64,000 bases of DNA from Paracoccus thiocyanatus (GCF_900156255.1 NZ_FTMK01000017.1:1-64000); one strand, 5' to 3'; counted from the stretch's first letter, positions 30,074 to 39,873 are shown. The notes: generated from the letters alone by a model not told the origin. Translations and numbers: made by a program.

Positions 30074-30834
30074 GCCTCCTCTCCCAGATAAGAGCGCCGC
30101 ACCTCGGGATTGGCGCGGATCTCGGCGACGCTGCCGGTGGCGATGACGCGGCCATAGACCAGGACCGAGACGCGGTCGGCCAGCGCAAAGACCGCATCCA
30201 TGTCATGTTCGACCAGCAGGATCGGCGCTTCGGCGCGCAGGTCCGACAGGATGGCGGTCAATTGCCGCCCGCCCTCCAGCCCCATGCCGGCCATCGGCTC
30301 GTCCAGCAGAAAGGCGCGCGGGCGCAGGGCCAGCGCCATGGCGATTTCCAGCTTGCGGCGCTCGCCATGCGACAGCGCCGCGGCGGGGACCAGGTGCCGC
30401 CCGGCCAGGCCCGCCTGCTCGATATGGAACAGCGCCGGTTCGGTCAGCTTGCGGTCGGCCAGCGCCGGCCGGTGAAAGCGGAACACCGCGCCGCTGGCCC
30501 CGGCCACCGCCAGCATGACGTTTTGCAGCGCGGTGAAATCCGCGATGACCGAGGACACCTGGAAGCTGCGCGCCAGCCCCAGCCGCGCCCGCGCCGCCGC
30601 GTCCAGCCCGTCGATCACCTGCCCCTCAAAGCGGATGCTGCCGGCGTCGGGCCGGATCTCGCCCACGATCTGCTTGATCAGCGTGGACTTGCCGGCGCCG
30701 TTCGGGCCGATCAGGGCATGGATCTCGCCCGGCCGCAGGTCCAGGCTGACATCGTCGGTCGCCGCCAGCGCGCCAAAGGACTTGCGCAGGCCGCGGATCT
30801 CCAGGATGGGGTCGTGCCGCTTGGGTTCAGGCAT
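30070..30834 (-). CDS. livG: Branched-chain amino acid-type ABC transporter ATPase (LivG)
   Basis: Protein of 254 residues. Walker A GPNGAGKST, signature LSHGERRKLE, Walker B AFLLDEPMAGM. A usual LivG length. It overlaps livM by 8 bases upstream and livF by 4 downstream. Second ATPase of the same importer. Confidence 0.92.
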
Positions 30835-31813
30835 GGCGGCGCCTTTGCGTAAGTATGCCGATCAGCCCGCCCGGCGCGAACAGCACGATCGCCAGCAGCA
30901 ACAGGCCCAGCAGCGCCTGCCAGTAATCGCTGACGCCGCCCAGCACATGCTCCAGCAGGATGAAAAGCGCCGCACCCGCGACCGGGCCGCAAAGCCGCCC
31001 GACGCCGCCCAGGATGACGAAGACCATGATCTCGCCCGACATGTGCCAGGACAGCATGGCCGGGCTGACGAAGCGGTTGAGATCGGCGTAAAGCGATCCC
31101 GCCAGCCCGACGATCATCCCCGACAGCACGAATGCCGTCAGCCGGATCGCATAGGGCCGGATGCCCAAGGCGACGGTGCGCTGGCTGTTCTGCCGCGCCG
31201 CCTGCAAGGCCAGGCCGAAACGCGACTGCGTGACCACGGCGGTAAAGACCAGCGCCACCGCCAGCAATGTGGTGCAGATGGCGAAATACTGGATCGGGGC
31301 AAAGGTGTTCAGGCCGGGAAAGCTGTTGCGGACATAAAAGCTCAGCCCGTCCTCGCCGCCATAGCGCGGCCAACTGATGGCGAAGTAATAGAGCATCTGC
31401 GCAAAGGCCAGCGTCACCATGATGAAATAGACGCCCCAGGTGCGCAAGGACAGCGCGCCGATGACCAGCGCCGCCAGCCCCGCCGCCAGCATGGCCATGG
31501 GCCAGATGCCCAGCATTTCGTTGCTGCCCATGACGGTAAAGGGCAGGGTGGCGACCGGCGTGCCCGCGGCGGCATGGCTGGCCAGGATCCCGGTGACATA
31601 GCCGCCGATGCCGAAAAAGGCGGCATGGCCAAAGGAAATCAGCCCGCCATAGCCAAGCGCCAGGTTCAGCCCCACCCCGGCCAGGCCAAAGATCGCGGCC
31701 TTGGTCGCCAGCGTGACGGTAAAGCCGTTGCCCAGCACATGCGCGCCGATGGCGGTGGCGACCAGCAGGGCCAGGATCGCCAGGTTGACGACAGTGTCGC
31801 GGTTCAACGTCAT
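30827..31813 (-). CDS. livM: Branched-chain amino acid-type ABC permease (LivM)
   Basis: Protein of 328 residues with about 10 membrane segments and the permease motif GLALQAARQNSQRTVALGI near the coupling helix. The glycine-rich region NLALGYGGLISFGHAAFFG is typical of LivM. ATG 31813 overlaps the livH stop; a longer upstream frame runs inside livH and is disregarded. Confidence 0.9.
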   Translation of the reverse strand: MTLNRDTVVNLAILALLVATAIGAHVLGNGFTVTLATKAAIFGLAGVGLNLALGYGGLISFGHAAFFGIGGYVTGILASHAAAGTPVATLPFTVMGSNEMLGIWPMAMLAAGLAALVIGALSLRTWGVYFIMVTLAFAQMLYYFAISWPRYGGEDGLSFYVRNSFPGLNTFAPIQYFAICTTLLAVALVFTAVVTQSRFGLALQAARQNSQRTVALGIRPYAIRLTAFVLSGMIVGLAGSLYADLNRFVSPAMLSWHMSGEIMVFVILGGVGRLCGPVAGAALFILLEHVLGGVSDYWQALLGLLLLAIVLFAPGGLIGILTQRRRHA

Positions 31814-32730
31814 CGCCCGGCCCCCGCCCCGAACAGCCCCTGCGGCCGCAGGATCAGCACCACCGCCATCAGCACATAGATCAGCACCGATGCCAGCGAG
31901 GCCCCCACGGTATTGGCGCTGGCGGCGTCCCACATCCGCGACAGCAGCCCCGGCAGCAGCGCCTTGCCCAGCGTGTCGGTCATGCCGACCAGCAGCGCGC
32001 CGACGAAGGCACCCTTGATCGAGCCGATGCCGCCGATCACCACCACCACGAAGGCCAGGATCAGCACCGGCTCGCCCATGCCGACCTGCACCGACTGGAT
32101 GGTGCCGACCAGCGCCCCGGCGAAGCCCGCCAACGCCGCGCCAAGCGCAAAGACGATGGTGTAAAGCCGGGCGATATCCACCCCCAGCGCGCCGATCATC
32201 TCGCGGTCCGCCTCGCCGGCGCGGATGCGGATGCCCAGCCGGGTGCGGGCGATCAGCCACCACAGCCCCAGCGCCACCGCCGCGCCAAAGCCGATGATGA
32301 CCAGCCGGAACAGCGGGTAATGCAGCCCGCCCGGCAGCATGACCGCGCCGGAAAGCGAAGGCGGCAGCGTCAGGTAAAGCGGGAAGGAGCCGAAAAGCCA
32401 GCGCGTGCCCTCGGAAAACACCAGGATCAGCGCGAATGTCGCCAGCACCTGGTCCAGGTGGTCGCGGGCGTAAAGCCGCCGGATCACCGCGATCTCGACC
32501 AGCGCGCCGGCCGCGGCGGCGGCGACCAGGCTGGCCGCCAGCCCCAGCCAGAACGAGCCGGTGGCCGCCGCCACCGCCGCACAGGCGAATGCCCCGGCCA
32601 TGTAAAGCGAACCATGCGCCAAGTTGATCAGCCCCATGACGCCGAAGACCAGCGTCAGCCCGGCCGCCATCAGAAACAGCATCATCCCGTATTGCAGGCC
32701 GTTCAGCGCCTGCTCGGCCAGAAGCATCAC
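31810..32730 (-). CDS. livH: Branched-chain amino acid-type ABC permease (LivH)
   Basis: Protein of 306 residues with about 8-9 membrane segments. NGLQYGMMLFLMAAGLTLVFG and GLINLAHGSLYM are the LivH N-terminal signature. It follows livK after 57 bases that hold a GC hairpin, and overlaps livM by 4 bases. Confidence 0.9.
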   Translation of the reverse strand: MMLLAEQALNGLQYGMMLFLMAAGLTLVFGVMGLINLAHGSLYMAGAFACAAVAAATGSFWLGLAASLVAAAAAGALVEIAVIRRLYARDHLDQVLATFALILVFSEGTRWLFGSFPLYLTLPPSLSGAVMLPGGLHYPLFRLVIIGFGAAVALGLWWLIARTRLGIRIRAGEADREMIGALGVDIARLYTIVFALGAALAGFAGALVGTIQSVQVGMGEPVLILAFVVVVIGGIGSIKGAFVGALLVGMTDTLGKALLPGLLSRMWDAASANTVGASLASVLIYVLMAVVLILRPQGLFGAGAGR

Positions 32731-32754
32731 CGCGTTATCCCCCCGATCGCCCTG

Positions 32755-32779
32755 GGGCCGGGCCTCATCGACCCGGCCC
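32755..32779 (-). terminator. Hairpin between livK and livH (partial terminator/mRNA end)
   Basis: GGGCCGGG (32755-32762) pairs with CCCGGCCC (32772-32779) over a 9-base loop, 8 bases after the livK stop. Hairpins here often lower transcription into permease genes or protect the binding-protein mRNA. No T-tract. Confidence 0.55.
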
Positions 32780-32787
32780 GGCAGGGC

Positions 32788-33933
32788 TTACATCTTGCAC
32801 TGCTCGGCATAGGCGTCGCCATGGTCGGCCATGGCCGGGCCGATGATCTTGTTGGTCAGCACGTCGCCTTCCCTGACCACCTCGCGCACGTAATAGTCCT
32901 GGATCGGGTGCTGGTTCGGGCCAAAGCGGAACTTGCCGCGTACGCTGGGGAAATCCGCCTGGGCCAAGGCGGCGCGAAAGGCGTCGGCATCGTCCAGATC
33001 GGCCTTGGCCATCGCCGACAGCAGCAGGTTCGCCGTGTCATAGGCCTGCGCCGCGTAAAGCGACGGCAGCCGGCCATATTCGGCCTGGAAGGTTTCGACG
33101 AATGCCGCGTTCGGCTGGTTCTCCAGGTCCTTGGACCATTGCGCGGTGTTCTTGACCCCCAGCGCGGCATCGCCCACCGCGGGCAGGATGTCCTGACTAA
33201 AGCTGAAGGCCGGGCCGATCAGCGGCTTGCCGACGCCGGATTCGGCATATTGCTTCATGAAGGCGATGCCCATGCCGCCGGGCAGGAAGAAGAACACCGC
33301 ATCCGCGTCGCTGGCGCGGATCTGGGCGATCTCGCCGGCGTAATCGGTCTGGCCGACCTGGGTATAGACCTCGCTGACCACCTCGCCCTTGTAATAGCGC
33401 TTGAAGCCCGCCAGCGAATCCTGCCCGGCGGGATAGTTCGGCGCCATGATGAAGACCTTGCCGATGCCGGCATCGGTGGCATGGGCGCCGGCCGCCTCGT
33501 GCAGGTTGTCGTTCTGGTAAGAGACCGAGAAATATTTCGGATGGCAGCCCGCCCCCGCCAGTTGCGAGGGCGCGGCATTGGTGGACAGGTAGAACTTGTC
33601 CTGCGCCACCGCCGCCGGCACCACCGCCATGGCCAGGTTCGACCAGACGATGCCGGTCAGCACGTCCACCTGGTCCGACTGGATCATCTTGTCGGCGATC
33701 TGCACCGCCACGTCCGGTTTCTGCTGGTCGTCCTCGATCACCAGCTCGACCTGTTGGCCCGCCTCGCCCGCGTTCTTCAGCGCCAACAGGAAACCGTCGC
33801 GCGTATCGACGCCCAGCCCGGCCCCGCCGCCCGACAGCGTGGTGATCATGCCGACCTTGACGGGTTCGGCCCCTGCCGCCCCGGCCAGGGCGATGGCGGC
33901 AGCGCCCCCGATCAGCAACCGTTTCAGTTTCAT
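32788..33933 (-). CDS. ABC transporter substrate-binding protein, LivK family
   Basis: Protein of 381 residues with a Sec signal peptide (MKLKRLLIGGAAAIALAGAAGA). Type I periplasmic binding fold; residues such as GMITTLSGGGAGLG and NDNLHEAAG are typical of the leucine-binding/aromatic-compound group. ATG 33933 follows AGGGAGTTCGCC. First gene of the livKHMGF-hydrolase operon, divergent from the GntR regulator. The ligand is not readable; aromatic or amide compounds are possible given the hydrolase. Confidence 0.9.
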   Translation of the reverse strand: MKLKRLLIGGAAAIALAGAAGAEPVKVGMITTLSGGGAGLGVDTRDGFLLALKNAGEAGQQVELVIEDDQQKPDVAVQIADKMIQSDQVDVLTGIVWSNLAMAVVPAAVAQDKFYLSTNAAPSQLAGAGCHPKYFSVSYQNDNLHEAAGAHATDAGIGKVFIMAPNYPAGQDSLAGFKRYYKGEVVSEVYTQVGQTDYAGEIAQIRASDADAVFFFLPGGMGIAFMKQYAESGVGKPLIGPAFSFSQDILPAVGDAALGVKNTAQWSKDLENQPNAAFVETFQAEYGRLPSLYAAQAYDTANLLLSAMAKADLDDADAFRAALAQADFPSVRGKFRFGPNQHPIQDYYVREVVREGDVLTNKIIGPAMADHGDAYAEQCKM

Positions 33934-34063
33934 GGCGAACTCCCTGTTGTAAGCGCGATGGTGCTTTGCATGTCTTTCCGATGCGGGCGCAGGCTGCAAC
34001 GGCTTTTCCGCCCCGGCCCACATCTGCGGCGGCCGCCAAGGCCCGGCGCGCGGGATATTTACT

Positions 34064-34084
34064 AGTATGCAAGTATGGTATAGA
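34064..34084 (+). promoter_or_regulatory. Candidate GntR site/promoter between livK and gntR
   Basis: A direct repeat AGTATG (34064-34069 and 34072-34077) sits in an AT-rich patch just before a -10-like TATAGA (34079-34084), 20 bases upstream of the GntR start. It could bind the regulator and act on both divergent units. Weak evidence. Confidence 0.3.
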
Positions 34085-34104
34085 ACCGTCCTGGGGGAAG
34101 AATC

Positions 34105-34785
34105 ATGACCATGCAGCCGAATATCGACTTCACGCTTTCGACCGCGCCGCAGGTCCATGAATGGCTGCGCGACGCGATCCTGCGCGGCGAACTGCCCCCC
34201 GGCGCCCGTCTCAGCGAGACCGAGATCGCCAACCGCATCGGCGTCAGCCGCCAGCCGGTGCGCGAGGCGTTCATTCGCCTGACCGCCGACGGCCTGGCCG
34301 AGGTGCGGCCCCAGCGCGGCACCTATATCCGCCGCATCTCGCTTGCGGCGGTGCTGTCGGCGCGGCTGATCCGCGAGGCGGTGGAAAGCGACCTGATCCG
34401 CATGGTGGCCGATCTGGCCGACGACCGGCTGCTGGCCCGTCTCGACCAGGAAATCGCGCAACAGGCCCAGGCCGTCGCGGCGGGCGATGCCGAAACCTTC
34501 GTGCGCCTTGACGACCGCTTCCATCGCATGCTGGCCGTGGCCGCCGGGCAAGAGGCGGCATGGGACGTGCTGGAGGGGCTGAAATCCCAGATGAACCGCC
34601 TGCGCTACATCACCGCGCGCGCCTTCGACATCAAGAAGCTGATCGGCCAGCATTCCGAGATCGTCGAGGGCCTGCGCCAGCACGACCCGGCCCTGGCCGA
34701 AGCCGCCATGCGCCGGCACCTGCGCGAACTGCTCAACGACCTGCCCGGAATCTCGGACAGCCGACCGGAACTTTTCATACCCTAG
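34105..34785 (+). CDS. GntR family regulator (FadR/FCD type)
   Basis: Protein of 226 residues. N-terminal winged helix with LSETEIANRIGVSRQPVREAF, C-terminal FCD ligand domain with metal-type histidines (DDRFHRML, GQHSEIVEGL, RRHLREL). ATG 34105 follows GGGGGAAGAATC. It lies 23 bases upstream of the TRAP transporter genes. FCD regulators often sense sugar acids or their breakdown products, which fits the downstream uronate-type pathway. Confidence 0.92.
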   Translation: MTMQPNIDFTLSTAPQVHEWLRDAILRGELPPGARLSETEIANRIGVSRQPVREAFIRLTADGLAEVRPQRGTYIRRISLAAVLSARLIREAVESDLIRMVADLADDRLLARLDQEIAQQAQAVAAGDAETFVRLDDRFHRMLAVAAGQEAAWDVLEGLKSQMNRLRYITARAFDIKKLIGQHSEIVEGLRQHDPALAEAAMRRHLRELLNDLPGISDSRPELFIP

Positions 34786-34808
34786 ACCGCATCACCCGGA
34801 GGAGAACG

Positions 34809-35789
34809 ATGATCACCCTGAACCGCCGCCGCTTCGCGGCGCTGGCCGTAGCCTGCATGACCGCCGCTTCCGCCATGGGCGCCTCGGCGGCCGAACTGAC
34901 GCTGAAGCTGGGCCATCTCGCCAACGAACAGAACTCCTGGCACAAGGCGTCGCTGAAATTCGCCGAGGAACTGGACCGCCTGACCGAAGGCCGTATCGCC
35001 GTCGAGGTCTTCCCCAACGACTCGCTGGGCCGCGAGATGGACCTGATCAACGGCATGCAACTTGGCACGGTCGAGATGACCATCACCGGCGAAAGCTTGC
35101 AGAACTGGGCGCCGATGGCGGCGCTGCTGGCCATTCCCTATGCCTACCAGTCGCTTGAACACATGGATCAGGTCGCCGGCGGCGAGATCGGCAAAGAGAT
35201 CGAGGCGCAGGTCATCGAACGCGCCCAGGTCCGGCCCATCGGCTATTTCGCCCGCGGCCCGCGCAACCTGACCGCCAACCGCGCCATCACCACCCCGGCC
35301 GAGTTGCAGCGGATGCGGCTGCGCGTCCCGAACGTGCCGCTGTTCGTCGATGCCTGGACCGCGCTTGGTGCCCAGCCGACGCCGATGGCGTTCTCCGAGG
35401 TCTTCACCTCGCTCCAGAACGGCACCATCGACGGACAGGAAAACCCGCTGGCGCTGATCCAGACCGCCTCGCTGAACGAGGTGCAAAGCCATGTGAACCA
35501 GACCGAGCATGTGCGCTCCTGGATCTACCTGACCATCGCCGAGCAGGTCTGGCAAAACCTGTCGGCCGAGGATCAGGCCCATGTGCAAGAAGCGGCCCGC
35601 ATCGCCCAGGAATTCGAACGCCAGCAGTTCCTGCAAGACGAGGACGCCATCCGCGCCGACCTGGAAGCCAAGGGCATGACCTTTGTCGAGGTGGACCAGA
35701 AAGCCTTTGCCGACGGCTCGCGCGATGCGGTGATCAAAAGCGTCGACGAAAGCATCCGCCCCATCGTCGAGGACCTGTTCAACCACTGA
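34809..35789 (+). CDS. TRAP transporter substrate-binding protein (DctP family)
   Basis: Protein of 326 residues with a signal peptide ending ASA near residue 28. DctP motifs: LKLGHLANEQNSWHKA at the start of the mature part, and the conserved arginine in MRLRVPN that binds the carboxylate of ligands. ATG 34809 follows GGAGGAGAACG. The pathway genes downstream suggest a sugar acid as ligand. Confidence 0.92.
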   Translation: MITLNRRRFAALAVACMTAASAMGASAAELTLKLGHLANEQNSWHKASLKFAEELDRLTEGRIAVEVFPNDSLGREMDLINGMQLGTVEMTITGESLQNWAPMAALLAIPYAYQSLEHMDQVAGGEIGKEIEAQVIERAQVRPIGYFARGPRNLTANRAITTPAELQRMRLRVPNVPLFVDAWTALGAQPTPMAFSEVFTSLQNGTIDGQENPLALIQTASLNEVQSHVNQTEHVRSWIYLTIAEQVWQNLSAEDQAHVQEAARIAQEFERQQFLQDEDAIRADLEAKGMTFVEVDQKAFADGSRDAVIKSVDESIRPIVEDLFNH

Positions 35790-35796
35790 CCGGAAC

Positions 35797-35841
35797 GGGA
35801 CGACGCCGGCCGGCGCACAACCGCGCCGGCCGCTTCGTCCC
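35797..35841 (+). terminator. Hairpin between dctP and dctQ
   Basis: Inner stem CGGCCGGCGC (35807-35816) with its complement (35823-35832), extended by GGGACGA (35797-35803) with TCGTCCC (35835-35841). Placed right after the binding-protein gene, it probably reduces read-through or stabilises the dctP message, as at livK. Confidence 0.55.
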
Positions 35842-35856
35842 CAAGAGTTTGGAACC

Positions 35857-36363
35857 ATGAAAAACCTGGCATATTTGCAAGGCGGCGTCGCGGCGGTCAG
35901 CCGGTTCGTGGTGGGCCTTGCCTTCTTCGTGCTGATCGCCGTGGTCACGCTGCAAATCGTCACCCGCACCTTCGGCCTGCCCTCGCCGGTCTGGACCGAG
36001 GAATTGTCGCGCTATCTGCTGCTTTACCTGACCGCATTCGGCATCGGCCTGTCGCTGATGACGGGCGAGCTGGTGAACGTGGACTTGGTGCAGGAAATCA
36101 TGCCCCCGCGCGCCGCCTGGTGGATGCGCCTGGTCGCGGCGCTCTGCACGGCGGGGCTGGGCCTGGTGATGATCTGGCCGGCCTGGAAATTCACCCGCAT
36201 CGGCGCCTTTCAGCAATCCCCCAGCCTGCGCTGGCCGATGGACATCATCCACGCCTCGGTGCTGGTGCTGTCGGTGCTGCTGTTCCTGTTCGCGCTGCTG
36301 CGCGTGATCGGCATGATCGCCGGCACCGATGACGGCCGCCCCCACCTAGCCGAAGAGGAATAA
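35857..36363 (+). CDS. TRAP transporter small permease (DctQ family)
   Basis: Protein of 168 residues with four membrane segments. The DctQ signature is around VWTEELSRYLLLYLTAFGIGLSLM. It lies between dctP and dctM. It forms the membrane part of the importer together with DctM. Confidence 0.9.
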   Translation: MKNLAYLQGGVAAVSRFVVGLAFFVLIAVVTLQIVTRTFGLPSPVWTEELSRYLLLYLTAFGIGLSLMTGELVNVDLVQEIMPPRAAWWMRLVAALCTAGLGLVMIWPAWKFTRIGAFQQSPSLRWPMDIIHASVLVLSVLLFLFALLRVIGMIAGTDDGRPHLAEEE

Positions 36364-36367
36364 GCCC

Positions 36368-37648
36368 TTGGACCTTTTCCTGCTGCTCACCACCTTTGTC
36401 GCGACCCTGGCGCTTGGCGTGCCGGTCGCGGTCTGCCTGGGGCTTGCCTCGCTGGCCTATATCCTGTCGGCGGGCCTGCCGGTCGTCATCATCCCGCAGC
36501 GCATGTATGCCGGCATGGACGTCTTTGTCCTGCTGTGCATCCCCGGCTTCATCCTGGCCGGCAACCTGATGAATTTCGGCGGCATCACCGAACGCATCAT
36601 CCGCCTGGCCAATGCCATGGTGGGCTGGATGCGCGGCGGCCTGGCCATGGCCAACGTCGCCGATTCGATGATGTTCGGCGGCGTCTCGGGCACGGCCGTC
36701 GCCGATGTCGCGGCGACCGGCGGCGTCATGATCCCCGGCATGAAGAAATCCGGCTATCCCGGCGATTTCGCCGCCGCCATCACCGCCGCCTCGGCCACGG
36801 TGGGGCCGATGCTGCCGCCCAGCGTGCCGATGATCATCGTCGGCGCCCTGTCGGGCATCTCGGTCGGCAAGCTGTTCCTGGCCGGTGCGGTGCCGGGCGT
36901 GCTGATGGGCTTCGGCATGGCGATCACCTGCTATATCCTGGCCGTGCGCCGCAACTATCCGCGCCAGGAATGGCAGGGCTTTCGCGAACTGATCGCAGCC
37001 TTCCTTGCCGCGTTCTGGGCGCTGGCCATGACCGGGCTGATCATCGGCGGGCTGCTGACCGGCATCGCGACGCCGACCGAAACCGCCATCGTCGCCTGCC
37101 TTTACGCCTTTGTCGTCGGTGCCTTCGTCTATCGCGAATTGCCGATCCGCGCGGTGCCGCGCATCGTCGTCAACAGCGCCGTTTCCTCGGCCGGCATCCT
37201 GGCGCTGGTGGGGTTCGCCAACGTCTTCGGCTCGATCCTGGCGTCCGAGCGCATCCCGCAGATGCTGGTCAGCAGCGTCCTGGCGATCACCGATAACCCG
37301 ATTCTGGTCATCCTGCTGATCAACGTGCTGCTGCTGTGCATCGGCATGTTCATGGAAACCATCGCCGCGCTCATCATCCTGTTCGTGCCCCTGCTGGGCC
37401 TGGCGACCAGCGTCGGGATCGAGCCGTTGCATTTCGCCACCTTCGCGGTCTTGAACCTGATGATCGGCCTGACCACGCCGCCGGTGGGCGTCTGCCTGTT
37501 CGTCGCCTGCAACATCGCGCGCGAGCCGCTGGCCAAGGTGATCAGCGCGGTCATCCCCTTCCTGATCTCGAACATCCTGGTGCTGCTGCTGGTGTCCTAT
37601 TACCCGCCCTTCGCCACCTGGCTGCCGAACACGCTGATGGGGAACTGA
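36368..37648 (+). CDS. TRAP transporter large permease (DctM family), TTG start
   Basis: Protein of 426 residues with about 12 membrane segments. Typical motifs are IPGFILAGNLMNFGGIT and VGPMLPPSVPMIIVG. The start is a TTG at 36368, four bases after the dctQ stop, with GAGGAA in front; no ATG is available before the first membrane segment. It couples uptake to the sodium gradient in known systems. Confidence 0.9.
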   Translation: MDLFLLLTTFVATLALGVPVAVCLGLASLAYILSAGLPVVIIPQRMYAGMDVFVLLCIPGFILAGNLMNFGGITERIIRLANAMVGWMRGGLAMANVADSMMFGGVSGTAVADVAATGGVMIPGMKKSGYPGDFAAAITAASATVGPMLPPSVPMIIVGALSGISVGKLFLAGAVPGVLMGFGMAITCYILAVRRNYPRQEWQGFRELIAAFLAAFWALAMTGLIIGGLLTGIATPTETAIVACLYAFVVGAFVYRELPIRAVPRIVVNSAVSSAGILALVGFANVFGSILASERIPQMLVSSVLAITDNPILVILLINVLLLCIGMFMETIAALIILFVPLLGLATSVGIEPLHFATFAVLNLMIGLTTPPVGVCLFVACNIAREPLAKVISAVIPFLISNILVLLLVSYYPPFATWLPNTLMGN

Positions 37649-37649
37649 C

Positions 37650-38693
37650 ATGAGCCATGATATCGCCTGCCGCCTGCATGCGGCCCATGACCTGCGGATC
37701 GAGCCGCTGGCCGATCCGCAACCCCAGCCCGGCGCGGCGCTGGTCCGGGTGCTGCGCGGCGGCATCTGCGGCTCGGACCTGCATTACTATCACGACGGCG
37801 GCTTCGGCCCGGTCCGGGTGCGCCAGCCCATCGTGCTGGGCCACGAGGCCGCGGGCGTGGTGGAAAGCGCGCCCGAGGGCTCGGGCCTCGTGGCCGGGCA
37901 ACTGGTGGCGCTGTCGCCTTCGCGCCCCTGCGGCGACTGCGACTATTGCCGCGCGGGCCAGGAACGGCATTGCCTGAACATGCGCTTCAGCGGCTCGGCC
38001 ATGCGGCTTCCGCATGAGGACGGGTTTTTCCGCAACCGGCTCTATCACCCGCTGGACCAATGCCTGCCGCTGCCCGACGGGGCCGACGCCCAGGCCGCGG
38101 CGGGGGCCGAGCCGCTGGCCGTCTGCCTGCACGCGCTTGGCATGGCCCCCGACCTGTCCGGCCAGCGGGTGCTGATCACCGGCGCCGGTCCCATCGGCGC
38201 GATCTGCACCGCGCTCGCCCGGCTGCGCGGCGCGGCGCAGATCGTGGTGACGGATGTGCAGGACTTCACGCTTGGGATCGCCCGCCGCATGGGCGCCGAC
38301 CGGGCGGTGAACGTGGCCGAAGATGCCGACGCCCTGGCCGACCTGGCCCAGGGCAAGGGCCAGATCGACCTGGTGCTGGAATGTTCGGCCAATCCCCATG
38401 CCATCGCGCAGGCCATCACCCTGGCGCGGCCGCAGGCCACCATGGTGCAGATCGGCGTCGGCGGCACCCTGCCCCTGCCCCTGAACCTGATCGTCGCCAA
38501 GGAACTGCGCCTGGTCGGCACCCACCGCTTCGACCGCGAATTCGCGCAGGCCGTGGCCATGATCGGCGCCGGCCAGATCGACCTGTCGCCCATGGTCACG
38601 CAGGTCCTGCCGGCGGCCCAGGCGCAGCGCGCCTTCGACCTGGCCGGCGACCGGGCGCAGGCGGTCAAGGTGCAGCTGGATTTCGGGGCCTGA
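37650..38693 (+). CDS. Zinc-dependent dehydrogenase, L-idonate/L-gulonate 5-dehydrogenase-like
   Basis: Protein of 347 residues of the medium-chain dehydrogenase family. Catalytic zinc region CGSDLHYYHDGG and GHEAAG, structural zinc cysteines CGDCDYCRAGQERHC, NAD loop GAGPIG. It overlaps nothing but starts one base past the dctM stop. Relatives oxidise L-idonate or L-gulonate at C5. With fructuronate reductase and mannonate dehydratase downstream, L-gulonate to D-fructuronate is a good inference. Confidence 0.85.
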   Translation: MSHDIACRLHAAHDLRIEPLADPQPQPGAALVRVLRGGICGSDLHYYHDGGFGPVRVRQPIVLGHEAAGVVESAPEGSGLVAGQLVALSPSRPCGDCDYCRAGQERHCLNMRFSGSAMRLPHEDGFFRNRLYHPLDQCLPLPDGADAQAAAGAEPLAVCLHALGMAPDLSGQRVLITGAGPIGAICTALARLRGAAQIVVTDVQDFTLGIARRMGADRAVNVAEDADALADLAQGKGQIDLVLECSANPHAIAQAITLARPQATMVQIGVGGTLPLPLNLIVAKELRLVGTHRFDREFAQAVAMIGAGQIDLSPMVTQVLPAAQAQRAFDLAGDRAQAVKVQLDFGA

Positions 38694-38697
38694 ACCC

Positions 38698-39855
38698 ATG
38701 CCGGTCATCACCGAGATCGAGGACCTGCGCCGCCTGCACCGGCGGCGCGTCCCGCGCATGTTCTACGATTACGTCGATGTCGGCGCCTGGACCGGCGGCA
38801 CCTATCGCGCCAACCACGCCGATTTCGAACGTATCCTGGTGCGCCAGCGCGTGGCCCGCAACATCGAATCCCGCAGCCTTGCCACCACCATGCTGGGCCA
38901 GCCGGTCTCGATGCCGCTGGCGCTGGCCCCGGTGGGCCTTTTGGGCATGCAGCACCCGGACGGCGAAATCCACGCCGCCCGCGCCGCGCATGCCGCCGGC
39001 GTGCCCTTTACCCTGTCCACCATGTCCATGTGTTCGCTGGAAGACGTGGCCGCCGCGACCGGCGCGCCGTTCTGGTTCCAGCTTTACACCCTGCGGGACG
39101 AAGAGTTCCTGGACAATATCCTGGACCGCGCCCGCCGCGCCGGGGTGACGGCGCTGGTGCTGACGCTGGACCTGACCATCCAGGGCCAGCGCCATAAGGA
39201 CCTCAAGAACCGCATGACCGCGCCGCCGCGGCTGTCGCTGCCGAACCTGATCGACATTGCGCTGCATCCCCGCTGGGCGCTGGGGATGCTGGGCACGCGC
39301 CGGCGCAGCTTCGGCAATATCGTCGGCCATGCCCGCGGCGTCGACAGCCTGGGCGACCTGATGGACTGGACGGCGCGCCAGTTCGACCAGCGGCTGGACT
39401 GGGCGCGGGTGGAACAGATCATCCGCAAATGGGGCGGGCCGGTGATCCTGAAAGGCATCAACGACCCCGAGGACGCGCGCCGCGCCCGCGACACCGGCTG
39501 CGACGCGATCCTGGTCTCGAACCACGGCGGGCGACAGCTCGACGGCGCGCCCTCGACCATCCGCGCCCTGCCGGCGATCCGGCGCGCGGTCGGGCCAGAG
39601 TTCCCGCTTTATCTCGACGGCGGCGTCCAGTCGGGACAACAGGCGCTCAAGGCCATCGCCCTGGGCGCGAACGGCGTGTTTATCGGCCGCGCCTTTACCT
39701 ATGGGCTGGGCGCCATGGGGCAAAAGGGCGTCGCGACGGCGCTGGCCATCCTGCGCCGCGAAATGGACATCACCATGGCGCTGTGCGGCGTCAACGACAT
39801 CAAGGATTTCGGTCCCGGCTGCCTGTGGCCGGACGACCGCGGCAATGCCGCCTGA
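38698..39855 (+). CDS. FMN-dependent alpha-hydroxyacid dehydrogenase (L-lactate dehydrogenase family)
   Basis: Protein of 385 residues, full length for the LldD family. N-terminal RVPRMFYDYVDVGAW, FMN-binding LALAPVGLLGMQHPDGE, catalytic His/Arg in SNHGGRQLDGAPSTI, phosphate site DGGVQSGQQALKAIALGA and IGRAFTYGLGA. It lies inside a sugar-acid operon, so the substrate may be a hydroxy acid other than lactate. Confidence 0.85.
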   Translation: MPVITEIEDLRRLHRRRVPRMFYDYVDVGAWTGGTYRANHADFERILVRQRVARNIESRSLATTMLGQPVSMPLALAPVGLLGMQHPDGEIHAARAAHAAGVPFTLSTMSMCSLEDVAAATGAPFWFQLYTLRDEEFLDNILDRARRAGVTALVLTLDLTIQGQRHKDLKNRMTAPPRLSLPNLIDIALHPRWALGMLGTRRRSFGNIVGHARGVDSLGDLMDWTARQFDQRLDWARVEQIIRKWGGPVILKGINDPEDARRARDTGCDAILVSNHGGRQLDGAPSTIRALPAIRRAVGPEFPLYLDGGVQSGQQALKAIALGANGVFIGRAFTYGLGAMGQKGVATALAILRREMDITMALCGVNDIKDFGPGCLWPDDRGNAA

Positions 39856-39873
39856 GAAACAAGGAAACGTGAA

